From Promicromonospora umidemergens (GTDB lineage Bacteria > Actinomycetota > Actinomycetes > Actinomycetales > Cellulomonadaceae), in assembly GCF_024171995.1 (NCBI RefSeq), contig NZ_JAMTCT010000004.1:1-64000 (forward strand): a stretch of DNA of 64,000 nt. The letters run 5' to 3'. The first letter of the stretch is position 1, and each line of letters opens with the position of its first letter. The notes under the pieces are model-generated. The model saw only the letters and a program-made list of their open reading frames with translations, ran no database searches and was not told where the DNA came from. The position numbers and the translations under genes are program-made. Below, in pieces: positions 24,201 through 32,245 of this stretch.

Positions 24201-26593
24201 AGCTCGACCGCGCCGGCCTGGTCTGCGATCAACCGCAGGGCGCCACCGGCGGCGACGGCGCCGAGCTGGGCCGGGTCCCCGAGCAACCGGACGCTGCCCC
24301 CTGCGGCCTGGGCGATGGTCAGGACCTGGGATAGGGCGAGGGTGCCGGCCAGGCTGGCCTCGTCGATCAGCACCACAGTGCCAGGCTCGACCGTGAGGCG
24401 TTCGCGGAGCCGTTCGCCGCCGTGGCCGGCGTTGGCCAGGAGGAACATGTCCAGCGTCTCCGCCGTGATGTCCGAGTCGCCGAGGTCCGCGCTCAGGACC
24501 TCGGCGGCGGCGGCGGACGGCGCCAATGCGATCAGCCGGCCGCCAGCGTCGTCCACGGCCGCGGCGAAGGCGCGCATGGCGGTGGTCTTCCCGGTCCCGG
24601 CCGGGCCGATCCCCGCCGCTAACCGGGACCCGCTGGTCGCGAAGTGCGCCACCAGCTCCCGCTGACCCGCGTTCAACCCGTACCCGACCTCCGCCTCCAC
24701 CCTCGCCACCGCCCGCCCCACCGTGCCCCGGTCCGTGATCAGACCCCCGCCGGCTCGGGCACCGGCCAGGAGATGGTCCTCGGCTTCGAGCACCGCCAGG
24801 GAGGTGTACCGGGTGGAGCCGTGCACGAAGTAGACGCTCTCGCCGTCCTTGCGGCGCATCACGTCCGGGGGCTCGTTCAGATCTGGCGGGGTGATCACCA
24901 GGCTCCCAGCCACCGCATGCCCCGCGATCGTCGCGGACAGCGCGAGCAAGTCAGTTCCCGAGGGGGCGTACTCGCGGGCCAGGCGGGTGGCTTCGGCCTG
25001 CAGGTGATACGTCGACCAGGTCGCGCGCTTGTCCGCGACACCAGACAGGCAGGCGTCAACCAGGTCACCGTCGGCCAGCACCTGTGTGGCCAGGTCCGCG
25101 AACACCGCCTGCCGCCCAGCAGCCGTGCGCCAGCGCAGGGAGCGGAACACCTGTGCCCTCGGCCAGGTGTGCGCGAGACGCTCCACCGCTGCGGTGACGT
25201 CTTGGGCCGTCCACCGCATGACGCCGCGGCCGGCGAGGTCTTGGGCGACGGCGGGCCACAGGTCCTCTAGCTCGTCGACCACCACCCGGCCCGCGCCAGG
25301 CCGGGGGTGCAACGTGCCGGCGAGCATCCGCGCGACGGCGCTGCTGCTGCCCAGGATCGTGGTGGCGACCTGGTGCCACTGCGGGAGACGGTCACGCAGA
25401 CCGACCGGGATGCCCTTGGCCTGGCGGGTGTCGAGGTTGGCCTGCTGCGCCAACGCGTACGCGACCTTCGACGCGGGCTCGTGCCCGTACTTCGCCCGGT
25501 ACTCGGCCCGCAGGTTCTCGTAGGACTCCTGGATCGCCGCACGCCGCCGCGAGAACGCGTCGCGGAGCTTCTTCGGGACGCCGACGATCTCCCGCACACC
25601 CTGCTTGCCCCGCCCGCGGGCCTCGGTGTGGAACGCGACGCCAAGACGCTCGACCAGGAGCTGCTCGATTCTGGTGTTGTACCGCTCGGACGCGGCGACG
25701 CCCAAGTTGAGCAGGACGCGCCCGTCCAGCGCACGCCACGTCCCGTCGACCCCGCGGACCTTGGCAGAGACCGCGACATGGGTGTGCAGGTTCGGGTCCC
25801 CGGCGCGGGAGTCCAGGTGGTCGAACGCGACGGCCGTGAGGCCGTGGGTGTCGATCTGCCGCACACCACCCGCACCCTCCCGAGTCAACGCACCCTCGAC
25901 CTCGATCCACGCCAGCGTGTCCTGCCACGCGTCGGTGTGCGCCTTCGTGATCGCATCCCGCGTGTCCGGATCCCCCAGCCCCCACAGGACGCTGATCGAC
26001 TTCGATGGTGTGAAGACCAGGTCATACCCCGCCACGGCACGCCGCGGCTGCTGCCCGCGCTTGGCCAGCCACAGCGTTACGTCCGCCTCCGTGACCGGCC
26101 CGCCGGAGCCGTTGCTCTTCCCGTTCCGCTCCTGCTGCGCGAGGGTGCGCGCGACGTTCCACCGGATCAGGTCCCGCTCGATCCCCGCCTCCGGCGGCCG
26201 GTCGTTCTCCTGCGCGAACTGTGCGAACGCTGCCTCCAGCGCGGTCCTGAACCCGTCGTCGGGTCGGGGCTCGTAGGTCGGGAACGCGCGCCCGATCCAG
26301 CCCGCACGCTCCGCGTCGTGCTTCGTCGCGCCGCGGGCCAGGGCCTCCACCTCCAGCCGGTCAGCGTCAGGATGGCGGCCGAGCCCGTAGAGGGACTTCA
26401 TCTGCTTCTCCATCACCTGACCGGAGACCCCGAGCTGGTCCAGACCGGTCCCGACCCACCGGCCGGGCGGGTTGCCGTGCTGCATGTAGTAGTCCGTCAA
26501 CGACATCCCCCGCTCACGCGGGACATCCCCCGAAGCGACCTGCTGGGTCAGGTACGTGTAGCCACTTCCAGCGCTCAGCACGTGGACCGTCAT
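21257..26593 (-). CDS. MobF relaxase-helicase fused to a DnaG-like TOPRIM primase core
   Basis: ATG 26593 follows GGAGGGGG and gives 1778 residues. The N-terminal TrwC/TraI relaxase domain shows SGYTYLTQQV, LTDYYMQHGNPPGRWVG and the metal-binding HLDSRAGDPNLHTHV (about 265-280). An SF1 helicase follows: GPAGTGKTT (about 663), VVLIDEASLAG (about 740), LLGDPAQL, and GYATTIHREQGTT with ITRGR. Beyond it, residues about 1270-1470 form a primase core: GRGLAGAEWGTAPPSWTGL, DKFRNRIIFPYRDQTG, VLVEGPTDHAALHL and IVALDPDNAG (TOPRIM). It would nick oriT, unwind the strand and possibly prime its replication in the recipient. No zinc finger was seen, so priming may need a partner. The T4CP is not in the window. 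Confidence 0.9.
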   Translation of the reverse strand: MTVHVLSAGSGYTYLTQQVASGDVPRERGMSLTDYYMQHGNPPGRWVGTGLDQLGVSGQVMEKQMKSLYGLGRHPDADRLEVEALARGATKHDAERAGWIGRAFPTYEPRPDDGFRTALEAAFAQFAQENDRPPEAGIERDLIRWNVARTLAQQERNGKSNGSGGPVTEADVTLWLAKRGQQPRRAVAGYDLVFTPSKSISVLWGLGDPDTRDAITKAHTDAWQDTLAWIEVEGALTREGAGGVRQIDTHGLTAVAFDHLDSRAGDPNLHTHVAVSAKVRGVDGTWRALDGRVLLNLGVAASERYNTRIEQLLVERLGVAFHTEARGRGKQGVREIVGVPKKLRDAFSRRRAAIQESYENLRAEYRAKYGHEPASKVAYALAQQANLDTRQAKGIPVGLRDRLPQWHQVATTILGSSSAVARMLAGTLHPRPGAGRVVVDELEDLWPAVAQDLAGRGVMRWTAQDVTAAVERLAHTWPRAQVFRSLRWRTAAGRQAVFADLATQVLADGDLVDACLSGVADKRATWSTYHLQAEATRLAREYAPSGTDLLALSATIAGHAVAGSLVITPPDLNEPPDVMRRKDGESVYFVHGSTRYTSLAVLEAEDHLLAGARAGGGLITDRGTVGRAVARVEAEVGYGLNAGQRELVAHFATSGSRLAAGIGPAGTGKTTAMRAFAAAVDDAGGRLIALAPSAAAAEVLSADLGDSDITAETLDMFLLANAGHGGERLRERLTVEPGTVVLIDEASLAGTLALSQVLTIAQAAGGSVRLLGDPAQLGAVAAGGALRLIADQAGAVELTQIHRFNTDGEAEASLLIREGNHAGLDFYVTRNRTQGGSAAAMAEQMFANWQVDSDQGFSTLMMAATNTLVTELSVRARLHRVTRGEVEEDGVVLHDDTRAGVGDIIVTRLNNRYLRTEEADDVDADGGDGGWVKNGHLWRVHARGKNGDLQVRHLETGATVVLPADYVAAHVELGYATTIHREQGTTVDTAHAMVGVGMTRNELYTAITRGRYSNRVYVETDDVLDLDPHRQPNLERAVLNALKAVLDRDGEEQSASAVIEAEWGYAHSLARLVPEYEDAYFAYLEPDRTGRLADALRAVLPERMADRVLADDAWPALAKRLSQHEAAGADVQAVVHRAAQQGFQGARSIAKVLHHRVDLPRPCDLDQRGLPAWITTSPGTTENLAWNDVRPFIPAETDQTRDTHPDDAPERPESAADTVADDVARMAPADPTGQAARPVDAGERALVVEITGHAWTWWTAQSAHQSWATRYMTGRGLAGAEWGTAPPSWTGLSDHLQTLGYTPEQLVTAGVATRTRGGRLIDKFRNRIIFPYRDQTGTVVGVTARINPTAADERTPKYLNTPETVAYRKGELLLGLDPTAIARLAAGARPVLVEGPTDHAALHLAASDLAERTGIEIVPIAAGGTGVTEAHLQALREATGRDLSDLIVALDPDNAGRTAAARVWDLLTAHEAAHVQALDLPGGTDPAQAALEAPEVLAAALGETVPLVWFAMEPNLAHLRSLDHFDRQIPLLRALVDYLYGRVELTQWWDLVAHVAKIVGDSPGAATHAQLDVGSVRRVMVDHLTDRITAGVSADTGPDIDPVAAVDNAAVPGREHVVTDPLVQTWLVRHADLIATRLDALVEDAVTNPQLWMEIITPPPTAGPTRGTWAAAMRQVLAYRDRYQVTDRTNALGRGGLEGERGDAYAIAARALASITAAEDTAPRPVARSGPRPMERVPVVLADARAHRDYERRRQQADEQARRDHTERDRDRASGRGR

Positions 26594-26919
26594 CAAGTCC
26601 CCCACCCCCTCCAGGTCTCCGGAGCGTGTCAACTTAGAGTTGATTCGCGGTACCGCTCACAGCTTGTGCAAGAGGTGTGTCTCCTTCGCCAAGGGAGGAC
26701 CGGGGGCCGGCTGCGCGGCGCCGGGTCCGGGTCGGTCGCGTCGGCGAGACGCGGCGAGCACGGGCGGTGCGCGGCGGGTAGGTCGGTCGTGCTGGTGCGG
26801 CGGCGTCGGACGTAACGCGAGCAGGCGACGGGGAACTGACTGGGTGAGCCGGGGGCGGGAAGAGACGCGGGGTTTGGTCCCCCCAGCGAGCCGCGACCGC
26901 CCTCCCCCTGGGCATACAA
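26594..26919. other. Gene-free region upstream of the relaxase, candidate oriT
   Basis: No convincing gene lies here; short open frames on both strands are Arg/Pro-rich GC artefacts. The region is bounded by the relaxase start and the hairpin at 26920-26956. It contains the inverted repeat TCAACT-TAG-AGTTGA at 26629-26643 and several GC-rich direct repeats. MobF relaxases usually act at an oriT close to their gene, so this is the most likely nick region, by position only. Confidence 0.35.
26629..26643. repeat. Inverted repeat just upstream of the relaxase start
   Basis: TCAACT (26629-26634) and AGTTGA (26638-26643) flank TAG, 36 bases upstream of the relaxase ATG. It could be an operator for relaxase expression or part of oriT. 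Confidence 0.5.
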
Positions 26920-26956
26920 AGAGGTCGCCACCCCCGGAACGGGGATGGCGACCTCT
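26920..26956. terminator. Strong hairpin downstream of the parB-like gene
   Basis: AGAGGTCGCCA (26920-26930) pairs perfectly with TGGCGACCTCT (26946-26956), with additional C/G pairing inside the loop. It lies 35 bases beyond the stop of the ParB-like gene and is expected to end that transcript before the relaxase gene. Confidence 0.75.
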
Positions 26957-26990
26957 CGGCGCTGGTACTACGCGGCGAGCGCTACCGGGC

Positions 26991-28703
26991 TCAGGCCTTG
27001 ACGGGCTGCGGCGCGCTGGCTGCCTTCTCGGCCTGCGGCTTCACCGGCTGCCGCTTCCCGGGCTCCGGCTTGGCTCCCGTGGTGTTGCCTGCAGTCTGTG
27101 GCTTGCCCTTGGTCGGGTTGGGCGCGGGCTGTCCCTTGGCCGGAGCGGCGTTGGTGCTGTCGACTCCGGTCTTGGCGGGCTGCTCGTCCCGGTCGGTTGC
27201 CGGGCTGGTGGTCTTGACCGTGTTGGCGACCTTGGCCTCCGGCTGCTGCGGGGAGGCCGTCGACGTCAAGGCATCCGCCTTCTTCTCGGTGCACGCCGTC
27301 GAGTTCTCCTGGGGGCCGCGTGCGATCTGCTCGACGTCCGACAGGTTGTACCCCCACGCCTCCAGAGCGCGCAGGTAGCGAGACTCGCTGCCGGACCGGC
27401 GCCAGGTGTGCAGGCCGGTGCGTTCCTCGATCGCTGCCAGTGCCAGGACGAGCGCGATGTGCAAGGCGCGTGCCGAGGTCGCCTTGGCGATCAGGTCGCT
27501 CAGCGCCTGCCTGCTGCCCCAGCCGCCGGTCGTCCTCAGACCGAGCCACTCGCACGCCAGACCGTGAGCGCCCAGGCTGGCCTTTTCGATGCTGTGCGTG
27601 TCAGCCGTCAGCGACCCGGCGAGGAAGTTGGCCGCATCCTTCGGGGCGGTCTTGCGCTTGGCGAACTGCGCCAGCCACTCGCGACGGACGGTCTCGGCGG
27701 ACTTCCAGGCCTTGTTGTTCGTGATCACCTCGGCCCGTTCGGCGCGGGCGGTCTCCTTTTCCTGCTCGGTGCGGGTGTCGTTGGCCTTGGCGTGGTTCAG
27801 CTTGTGCCCAGCGGCCTTGTAGTTCAAGCACACGTGCCGGGTGTAGATGTCACCGTTGTGGGACGTGCCGATGTAGGCGGCGCGCTGCGGGCAGATCGCG
27901 TGTGCCTCGGGGGTCACGGTCTTGCCCTCGCCGGACTGCAGCTGCTGCAGTTCCTGGGCTGCCTTGTTGTCCTTCACCTCGGCGTTCCAGTTGGTGACCT
28001 GCTTGATCCCGGCGTCGGCCAGGGCCTTGGTCGCCTCGGCCAGCCGGGCGGCGGCGTCGCGGCCGTCGCGCCGCTGCTGGGCGGCGTGCGCGAACCGGTC
28101 AGGGCTCTTCATCGCGATCTCGGTCAGCGCCTCGACAGCCTCGGTGTCGTTCTCGAACTCGGCCAGGACCGCCGCCTGGTCCAGGGTGAGGTCGTACTTG
28201 GCCTGCACCGCCTTGGCCTTCTTCGTCTTGGCGACCGTGAGCGCGGCCTTCACGTCGCTCGTGCTGTGCCCGGTCGTGTTGGCGATCTCCACGACAGAAA
28301 CGCCGAGCAGGGACATCTGCTCGAACGCCGCCACGTAGTCGGCGTGCCGCAGACCCTGCCGGTCGTCGTTCTCCGCCACCTGCTCGCGCAGGCGACGGAT
28401 CTGGTCCTCGTCGCCCTGGACGATCATCGCCGGGATCGCCTCCAGACCGACCTCCACGGCAGCCAGCGTGCGGCGCTGCCCGGCACGGACCCGCAGGCCC
28501 TGCTCGGTGCGCTGGACCAAGATCGGTGACAGCACCCCGTTGTCCCGGATGCTCTTGAGGAACCGGGGCGTGAGGTTCGCCTCGGCGCGCACGTTGGTCT
28601 CGACCAACAGCGTGCGGGGGTCGAGGAGGCCAAATTCGACCTTGGCGTCAGGGGTGTTTCCAGCCCGCTTTTCGACGTTCTTGTTCTCTAGCGTTACAGA
28701 CAT
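26991..28703 (-). CDS. ParB/RepB/Spo0J-family DNA-binding protein with long C-terminal tail
   Basis: This is a 570-residue protein. The N-terminal ParB domain shows VETNVRAEANLTPRFLKSIR, NGVLSPILVQRTEQG and VRAGQRRTLAAVEVG, then an HTH region with LGVSVVEIANTTGHSTSDVK. A middle helical domain has four to five cysteines (ICPQRAAYIG, RHVCLNYKAAG). The last 110 residues are a Lys/Pro/Ala/Thr-rich low-complexity tail. ParB proteins bind centromere sites for segregation or act as plasmid regulators; no ParA lies beside it. The gene is transcribed toward the relaxase and ends at a strong hairpin. A plasmid-specific transfer or copy-control role is an alternative. Confidence 0.85.
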   Translation of the reverse strand: MSVTLENKNVEKRAGNTPDAKVEFGLLDPRTLLVETNVRAEANLTPRFLKSIRDNGVLSPILVQRTEQGLRVRAGQRRTLAAVEVGLEAIPAMIVQGDEDQIRRLREQVAENDDRQGLRHADYVAAFEQMSLLGVSVVEIANTTGHSTSDVKAALTVAKTKKAKAVQAKYDLTLDQAAVLAEFENDTEAVEALTEIAMKSPDRFAHAAQQRRDGRDAAARLAEATKALADAGIKQVTNWNAEVKDNKAAQELQQLQSGEGKTVTPEAHAICPQRAAYIGTSHNGDIYTRHVCLNYKAAGHKLNHAKANDTRTEQEKETARAERAEVITNNKAWKSAETVRREWLAQFAKRKTAPKDAANFLAGSLTADTHSIEKASLGAHGLACEWLGLRTTGGWGSRQALSDLIAKATSARALHIALVLALAAIEERTGLHTWRRSGSESRYLRALEAWGYNLSDVEQIARGPQENSTACTEKKADALTSTASPQQPEAKVANTVKTTSPATDRDEQPAKTGVDSTNAAPAKGQPAPNPTKGKPQTAGNTTGAKPEPGKRQPVKPQAEKAASAPQPVKA

Positions 28704-28836
28704 GGTCGGCTCCTTCTGCCGTCCTGACCTGGGGCTATTCCCCGGGCCGGTACCACAATTCTATGTGATCAAAGACGCTTCATCCACTCGAAACGGCCCC
28801 TTTCCGTGCATTACTTTCCCTGTATGGTTTTCTTGT

Positions 28837-29241
28837 TCATGGTTCATGGTTCATGGCATCGAGCTCGGCACGGGTGCCGATCCGCGTTCCAGGAACCTGG
28901 GCTGCCGCTCGCGTCGCAACGACACGCCACCACCGGCGACCGAGCCGTGCAACGTCGTCAGCCCGGGCCTGCTCATCCTCCCGGTAGACCATGGCCTGCG
29001 ACTGCGACATCTCGCGGAGGTCGGCCACTAGCTGCTCCACCGTCCGACCCGTGAGTGCTTCCAGCTCACCGATCTCCTCTCGGACCCTGAACGGGACGAA
29101 CGTCTTACCGCGTTCCCAGTCGCGCACGGTAGCGGCGTCGTTCCCGATCAGACGCGCAAGGTCGACCCGTTCCAGGCCCAGTGCCTCTCGCGCGCACTGC
29201 ACCTCGCTACCGGTCATCCTCTGCATCGGCTCGTTGCCCAC
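28837..29241 (-). CDS. Small HTH transcriptional regulator (YdiL/DUF1870-like)
   Basis: GTG 29241 follows GGAAGGGGA and gives 134 residues (ATG 29226 is an alternative). The HTH is MTGSEVQCAREALGLERVDL followed by ARLIGNDAATVRDWERGKTF, then a dimerisation-like helix REEIGELEALTGRTVEQLVA. The order resembles YdiL/DUF1870 or Aca2-like repressors. It lies directly beside a palindrome-rich control region (29461-29624) and is a natural candidate to bind it. It is transcribed in the same direction as the ParB-like gene 134 bases downstream. Confidence 0.7.
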   Translation of the reverse strand: MGNEPMQRMTGSEVQCAREALGLERVDLARLIGNDAATVRDWERGKTFVPFRVREEIGELEALTGRTVEQLVADLREMSQSQAMVYREDEQARADDVARLGRRWWRVVATRAAAQVPGTRIGTRAELDAMNHEP

Positions 29242-29460
29242 GTCACTCCCCTTCCGAATCCGTCGCTCACGACTGTCCGCCGCCGAACACATCACCGCTG
29301 AGGGCCGCCAAGCGGGAGGTGTCGATGTTAGTTCGAACCCTCGTCTCGTGGCGGCGGGATCCCGAACGAGCACCCGTCCTGGCACCAAGCGTGCACTGAC
29401 CGCTTGACAACACCGCCCCATGATTTCGCATGCTGAATTCACCGCACACCGCCATGAATC

Positions 29461-29489
29461 ATGCCCGCACACCTTTGATGTGCGGGCAT
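29461..29489. promoter_or_regulatory. 11-bp inverted repeat in the control region
   Basis: ATGCCCGCACA (29461-29471) and TGTGCGGGCAT (29479-29489) match perfectly around CCTTTGA. It overlaps the next palindrome by two bases. It lies in the 613-base gene-free stretch between the HTH regulator and the lipoprotein and may be an operator or a terminator. Confidence 0.55.
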
Positions 29490-29507
29490 TTGGACAATTG
29501 TCCAAAT
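29488..29507. promoter_or_regulatory. 20-bp perfect palindrome
   Basis: ATTTGGACAATTGTCCAAAT is a perfect palindrome, AT-rich compared with its surroundings and directly abutting the previous inverted repeat. Such a site is typical of a dimeric HTH repressor operator or plasmid control site. Confidence 0.6.
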
Positions 29508-29551
29508 AGGCGCCGGGCATCCGCAACCCCACACCTATCATCGCTGAGCAC

Positions 29552-29624
29552 GAGTTGGTGTGCGCATGCTGACCTGCGGCGACACTGCCGCACACCATGG
29601 TGTGCGAACCGATTGGTGTGCGCA
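29552..29624 (+). promoter_or_regulatory. Control element A: GGTGTGCG repeats and 18-bp palindrome
   Basis: GAGTTGGTGTGCG begins at 29552, the 18-bp perfect palindrome CGCACACCATGGTGTGCG lies at 29589-29606, and TTGGTGTGCGCA recurs at 29613-29624. A closely similar arrangement with the same spacing occurs at 56700-56757 before the conjugation operon. It lies about 230 bases before the lipoprotein/Tad operon, so it is a candidate common operator. The remaining bases of 29242-29855 hold no gene that could be supported. Confidence 0.6.
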
Positions 29625-29855
29625 GAAGGTGCGCCCACCTGCCACCTTTCGAGCGTGACAACCACGACGAAATCCACACCCGAGTCCTCATCCTCGTGTT
29701 TCACGCGCGTAACGGACGCGCGGTTTACCTTGCAGAACCGCGCCCGATCGGCGGTAATGGTTTCCCCCGGTCCTTACCCGTGCGACATTCACGACCTCGT
29801 CGAACACCACCGCGCACCGTCCCAGCGGTACGCAGAGGGAGGCAGGCTCCCCAGC

Positions 29856-30476
29856 ATGCGCACCGCACACCCCGTTCTCGCGGCGGCACTTCTGCTCGCA
29901 CTAACCGCCGGATGCACAACGAGCACCGACCCCAACTCGCCGCCAACAACCACCTCCGCGACGACGCCGTCGCAGTCGGTCTCGGCGTCGCCCTCCCCCA
30001 CCCCGACCGATCCGAGAGCGCTCGCACGAAGGCACGCCGAGGAAGTCACACGCGAGTACTACGCTCTGGCCGACCAGCTCGGCTCCGACCCGACAGCACC
30101 GCTGACCAAACTTGAGCGCGTCGCCGTGAGCGTCGAGCTCGAGGTGCGACGAGCGGACCTCGAACAATGGCGCAAGGCAGAATGGCGTAAGACTGGGCAG
30201 ACCCGGATCGCCGATCTGGTGGTGCAGTCCGTGACCCTGGACAACTCCGACCCGAAGGCGGGCCTGGTTCCCACTGTCCAGGTGGACGTTTGCTACGACG
30301 TCAGCGACGTCGACATCCTCGACGCTTCTGGGACATCTGTGGTCAGCCCCGACCGGGATGACAGGGCATGGGAGCGCCTCCAAGTTGCCAACTACGACTA
30401 TGACGCTAACCCGTCCGGCGGATGGCGGGTCGCCGCGCTAGAAACGCTGGAGAAGGCGCCGTGCGCCAGCTCATGA
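29856..30476 (+). CDS. Secreted lipoprotein of unknown function
   Basis: This is a 206-residue protein from ATG 29856 with an AGAGGGAGG ribosome site. The signal peptide ends in the lipobox ALTAGC (Cys21), followed by a Ser/Thr/Pro-rich linker typical of surface lipoproteins. The mature domain (EEVTREYYALADQLGSDPTA, LVPTVQVDVCYDVSDVDILD and a C-terminal Cys) resembles small NTF2-like actinobacterial lipoproteins, but no firm family is assigned. It starts the plus-strand operon leading into the Tad genes and overlaps the next gene by 16 bases. Confidence 0.75.
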   Translation: MRTAHPVLAAALLLALTAGCTTSTDPNSPPTTTSATTPSQSVSASPSPTPTDPRALARRHAEEVTREYYALADQLGSDPTAPLTKLERVAVSVELEVRRADLEQWRKAEWRKTGQTRIADLVVQSVTLDNSDPKAGLVPTVQVDVCYDVSDVDILDASGTSVVSPDRDDRAWERLQVANYDYDANPSGGWRVAALETLEKAPCASS

Positions 30477-31429
30477 TCGCCGCACTCGCCGCTGCTCTGA
30501 TGCTGCCCTGGGCGGGTCCCGCATCCGGAACCGAACCGCATTGCCAGATCAGTCGCGATACGGGCAAGTGTCTGATCACTGCGATCGATCCGGGTACGCC
30601 TGCGCTACCTGACCGCTTCCCGCACGATGCCACGCGACCAGCCTCCGATACGAAACCCGCCGATGATTCGGGGCCAGGCTCACCTTGCATCTGGAAGGCC
30701 GAAGCGTCGTACTCCGCCAGCAACTCCTCTCCCGTTCCATGCACCTCGGAGCACGGGATCTGGAGCAACCAGTCGAACTGCTACATCGGTACCACGCCCG
30801 TAGATCCTCAGCCACCAGCCACTGCACCAGAGTGGCAAGGCCATCCTTCGGGTGAGGGTGCAATCTATGGCTGCTACAACGTCGCAGGCGGCTTGCGCGG
30901 CGCGATCTGGTTAGCCGATCCACCGAACGCAGCCGATGCCGGCCCTGCGCCGGGTGAGGTGGCGCAGATCGCTGTGGAGCGGATGGGCCTGCGCGCCATC
31001 GAGATCGGGATGTCTCCGTCGCCGAACGGCGCGGGAGTCGTGGGTCAGCCGACTTGGTTGTGGGTCCAGGATCCCGGTGAGCGAACGACCGGGCCGATCA
31101 CGCGGACGGCGTCGGCGGGGTCGGTGACGGTGACCGCGACGGCGCGGTTGGAGCGGATCGTGTGGGACATGGGCGACGGTGCCCAGGTGGTGTGCACGGG
31201 CACAGGCACGCCGTACACAGCAGATCGTGGCCGGTCGGCGTCCCCGGACTGCGGGCACACCTATACCCGTGAGTCCGGGTACGAGCCCGGGCAGCGCTAC
31301 ACGGTCACCGCGACCAGCGAGTGGGTCGTGGAGTGGAGAGGCGCTGGACAGACCGGGTCCCTGGACCTGGATGGGCTCGCGCGCAACGTTCAGGTCTCAG
31401 TAGGCGAAGCACAGGTGCTCGTGAACTGA
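30461..31429 (+). CDS. Secreted protein with signal peptide, function unknown
   Basis: GTG 30461 follows GGAGAAGG and gives 322 residues. The N-terminal signal peptide is QLMIAALAAALMLPWAGPAS. The mature part has six or more cysteines, a WLADPPNAADAGPAPGEVAQ segment, and a C-terminal beta-rich domain with WDMGDGAQVVCTGTGTPY and DCGHTYTRES, resembling a PKD-like fold. Similar secreted proteins accompany actinobacterial Tad-like or conjugation loci. It probably works at the cell surface with the downstream pilus-type machinery. Confidence 0.7.
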   Translation: MRQLMIAALAAALMLPWAGPASGTEPHCQISRDTGKCLITAIDPGTPALPDRFPHDATRPASDTKPADDSGPGSPCIWKAEASYSASNSSPVPCTSEHGIWSNQSNCYIGTTPVDPQPPATAPEWQGHPSGEGAIYGCYNVAGGLRGAIWLADPPNAADAGPAPGEVAQIAVERMGLRAIEIGMSPSPNGAGVVGQPTWLWVQDPGERTTGPITRTASAGSVTVTATARLERIVWDMGDGAQVVCTGTGTPYTADRGRSASPDCGHTYTRESGYEPGQRYTVTATSEWVVEWRGAGQTGSLDLDGLARNVQVSVGEAQVLVN

Positions 31430-31474
31430 CCGGCTGGCAGGCAGGTAGATCGGGCGATCAAGGGGGTAGTGGAG

Positions 31475-32245
31475 ATGACGAGCACGACCACGCAAGGACC
31501 GACCGCGCCCGGGGCGCCGCCGGTGGAAGCCCGGCTCGCGCCGCCGAAGCTGAAGCGGCAGCCCGTGCTCGCGGTGGTGATGATCGCAGCTGTCGGTATC
31601 GGCGTCCTGGGCGCGGTGCTGCTGTGGGCGACGTTGACCGATACCCGCACGGTGCTGGTGGCCCGCGACACGATCGTGCGCGGAACGGTGATCCAGGCCG
31701 AGGACCTGACCGAGGCGCAGGTCGGGGCCGACGTCTCGCTGGATCTCCTGGGTGCTGGGGCGCGGGGCGAGGTGGTCGGGCAGCGTGCCGCCTGGGATGT
31801 CGCGGCCGGTGCCGCACTCACCACTGGTGTCGCGACCGAGGAACTGGTTCCGCCGTCGGGCATGTCCGTGCTCGGGATCGTGCTCCCGCCGCCGGCCTCA
31901 CCGGGTCTCGCCCTGTTGCCTGGGGACCGGGTGCGCGCGGTGGTCACTGCGGCCGATCCTGCCAGTGAGCAGGCTCCGACGTTCCACGCGGCCGAGGTGG
32001 TCGCGGTCAACCCGCCGGCCCCGGACGGGCAGACCGTCGTCGACGTCCTGGTCTCGCACGAGGAGGCGATCACGCTGGCCGCTGAGGCGGCTGCCGGGAA
32101 GGTCACGCTCGTGCTGGACTCCCGCGAGCTGAACGAGGAGACCGGCGCGACGGACGACACCGCCCAGGAAACTGGCGAAGCACCGGGCGAGTCGCCCGAG
32201 AGTCCTGTTGAGCCCAGCGGCTCACCCACCGGTGGGAAGAACTGA
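31475..32245 (+). CDS. SAF-domain pilus assembly protein (CpaB/RcpC-like)
   Basis: ATG 31475 has AGGGGG at good spacing; a GTG at 31469 is too close. The 256-residue protein has one N-terminal membrane helix (PVLAVVMIAAVGIGVLGAVL), then a SAF domain: VLVARDTIVRGTVIQAEDLT, GQRAAWDVAAGAALTTGV and GLALLPGDRVRAVV. CpaB/RcpC proteins sit in the envelope and help the Tad secretion channel. The C-terminus is an acidic, Pro-rich tail. Its stop overlaps the next gene's start. Confidence 0.75.
   Translation: MTSTTTQGPTAPGAPPVEARLAPPKLKRQPVLAVVMIAAVGIGVLGAVLLWATLTDTRTVLVARDTIVRGTVIQAEDLTEAQVGADVSLDLLGAGARGEVVGQRAAWDVAAGAALTTGVATEELVPPSGMSVLGIVLPPPASPGLALLPGDRVRAVVTAADPASEQAPTFHAAEVVAVNPPAPDGQTVVDVLVSHEEAITLAAEAAAGKVTLVLDSRELNEETGATDDTAQETGEAPGESPESPVEPSGSPTGGKN

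Noticed and set aside
26640-28529. 629-codon plus-strand open frame opposite the ParB-like gene
   Set aside because: Leu/Gly/Arg-rich shadow frame typical of high-GC antisense sequence; the minus-strand frame has clear ParB motifs.
29404-29432. TTGACA at 29404 as a promoter -35 box
   Set aside because: No convincing -10 hexamer at 16-18 base spacing was found.
29267-29455. Short minus-strand open frame in the control region
   Set aside because: No ribosome site and no motif; the region is better explained as non-coding control DNA.
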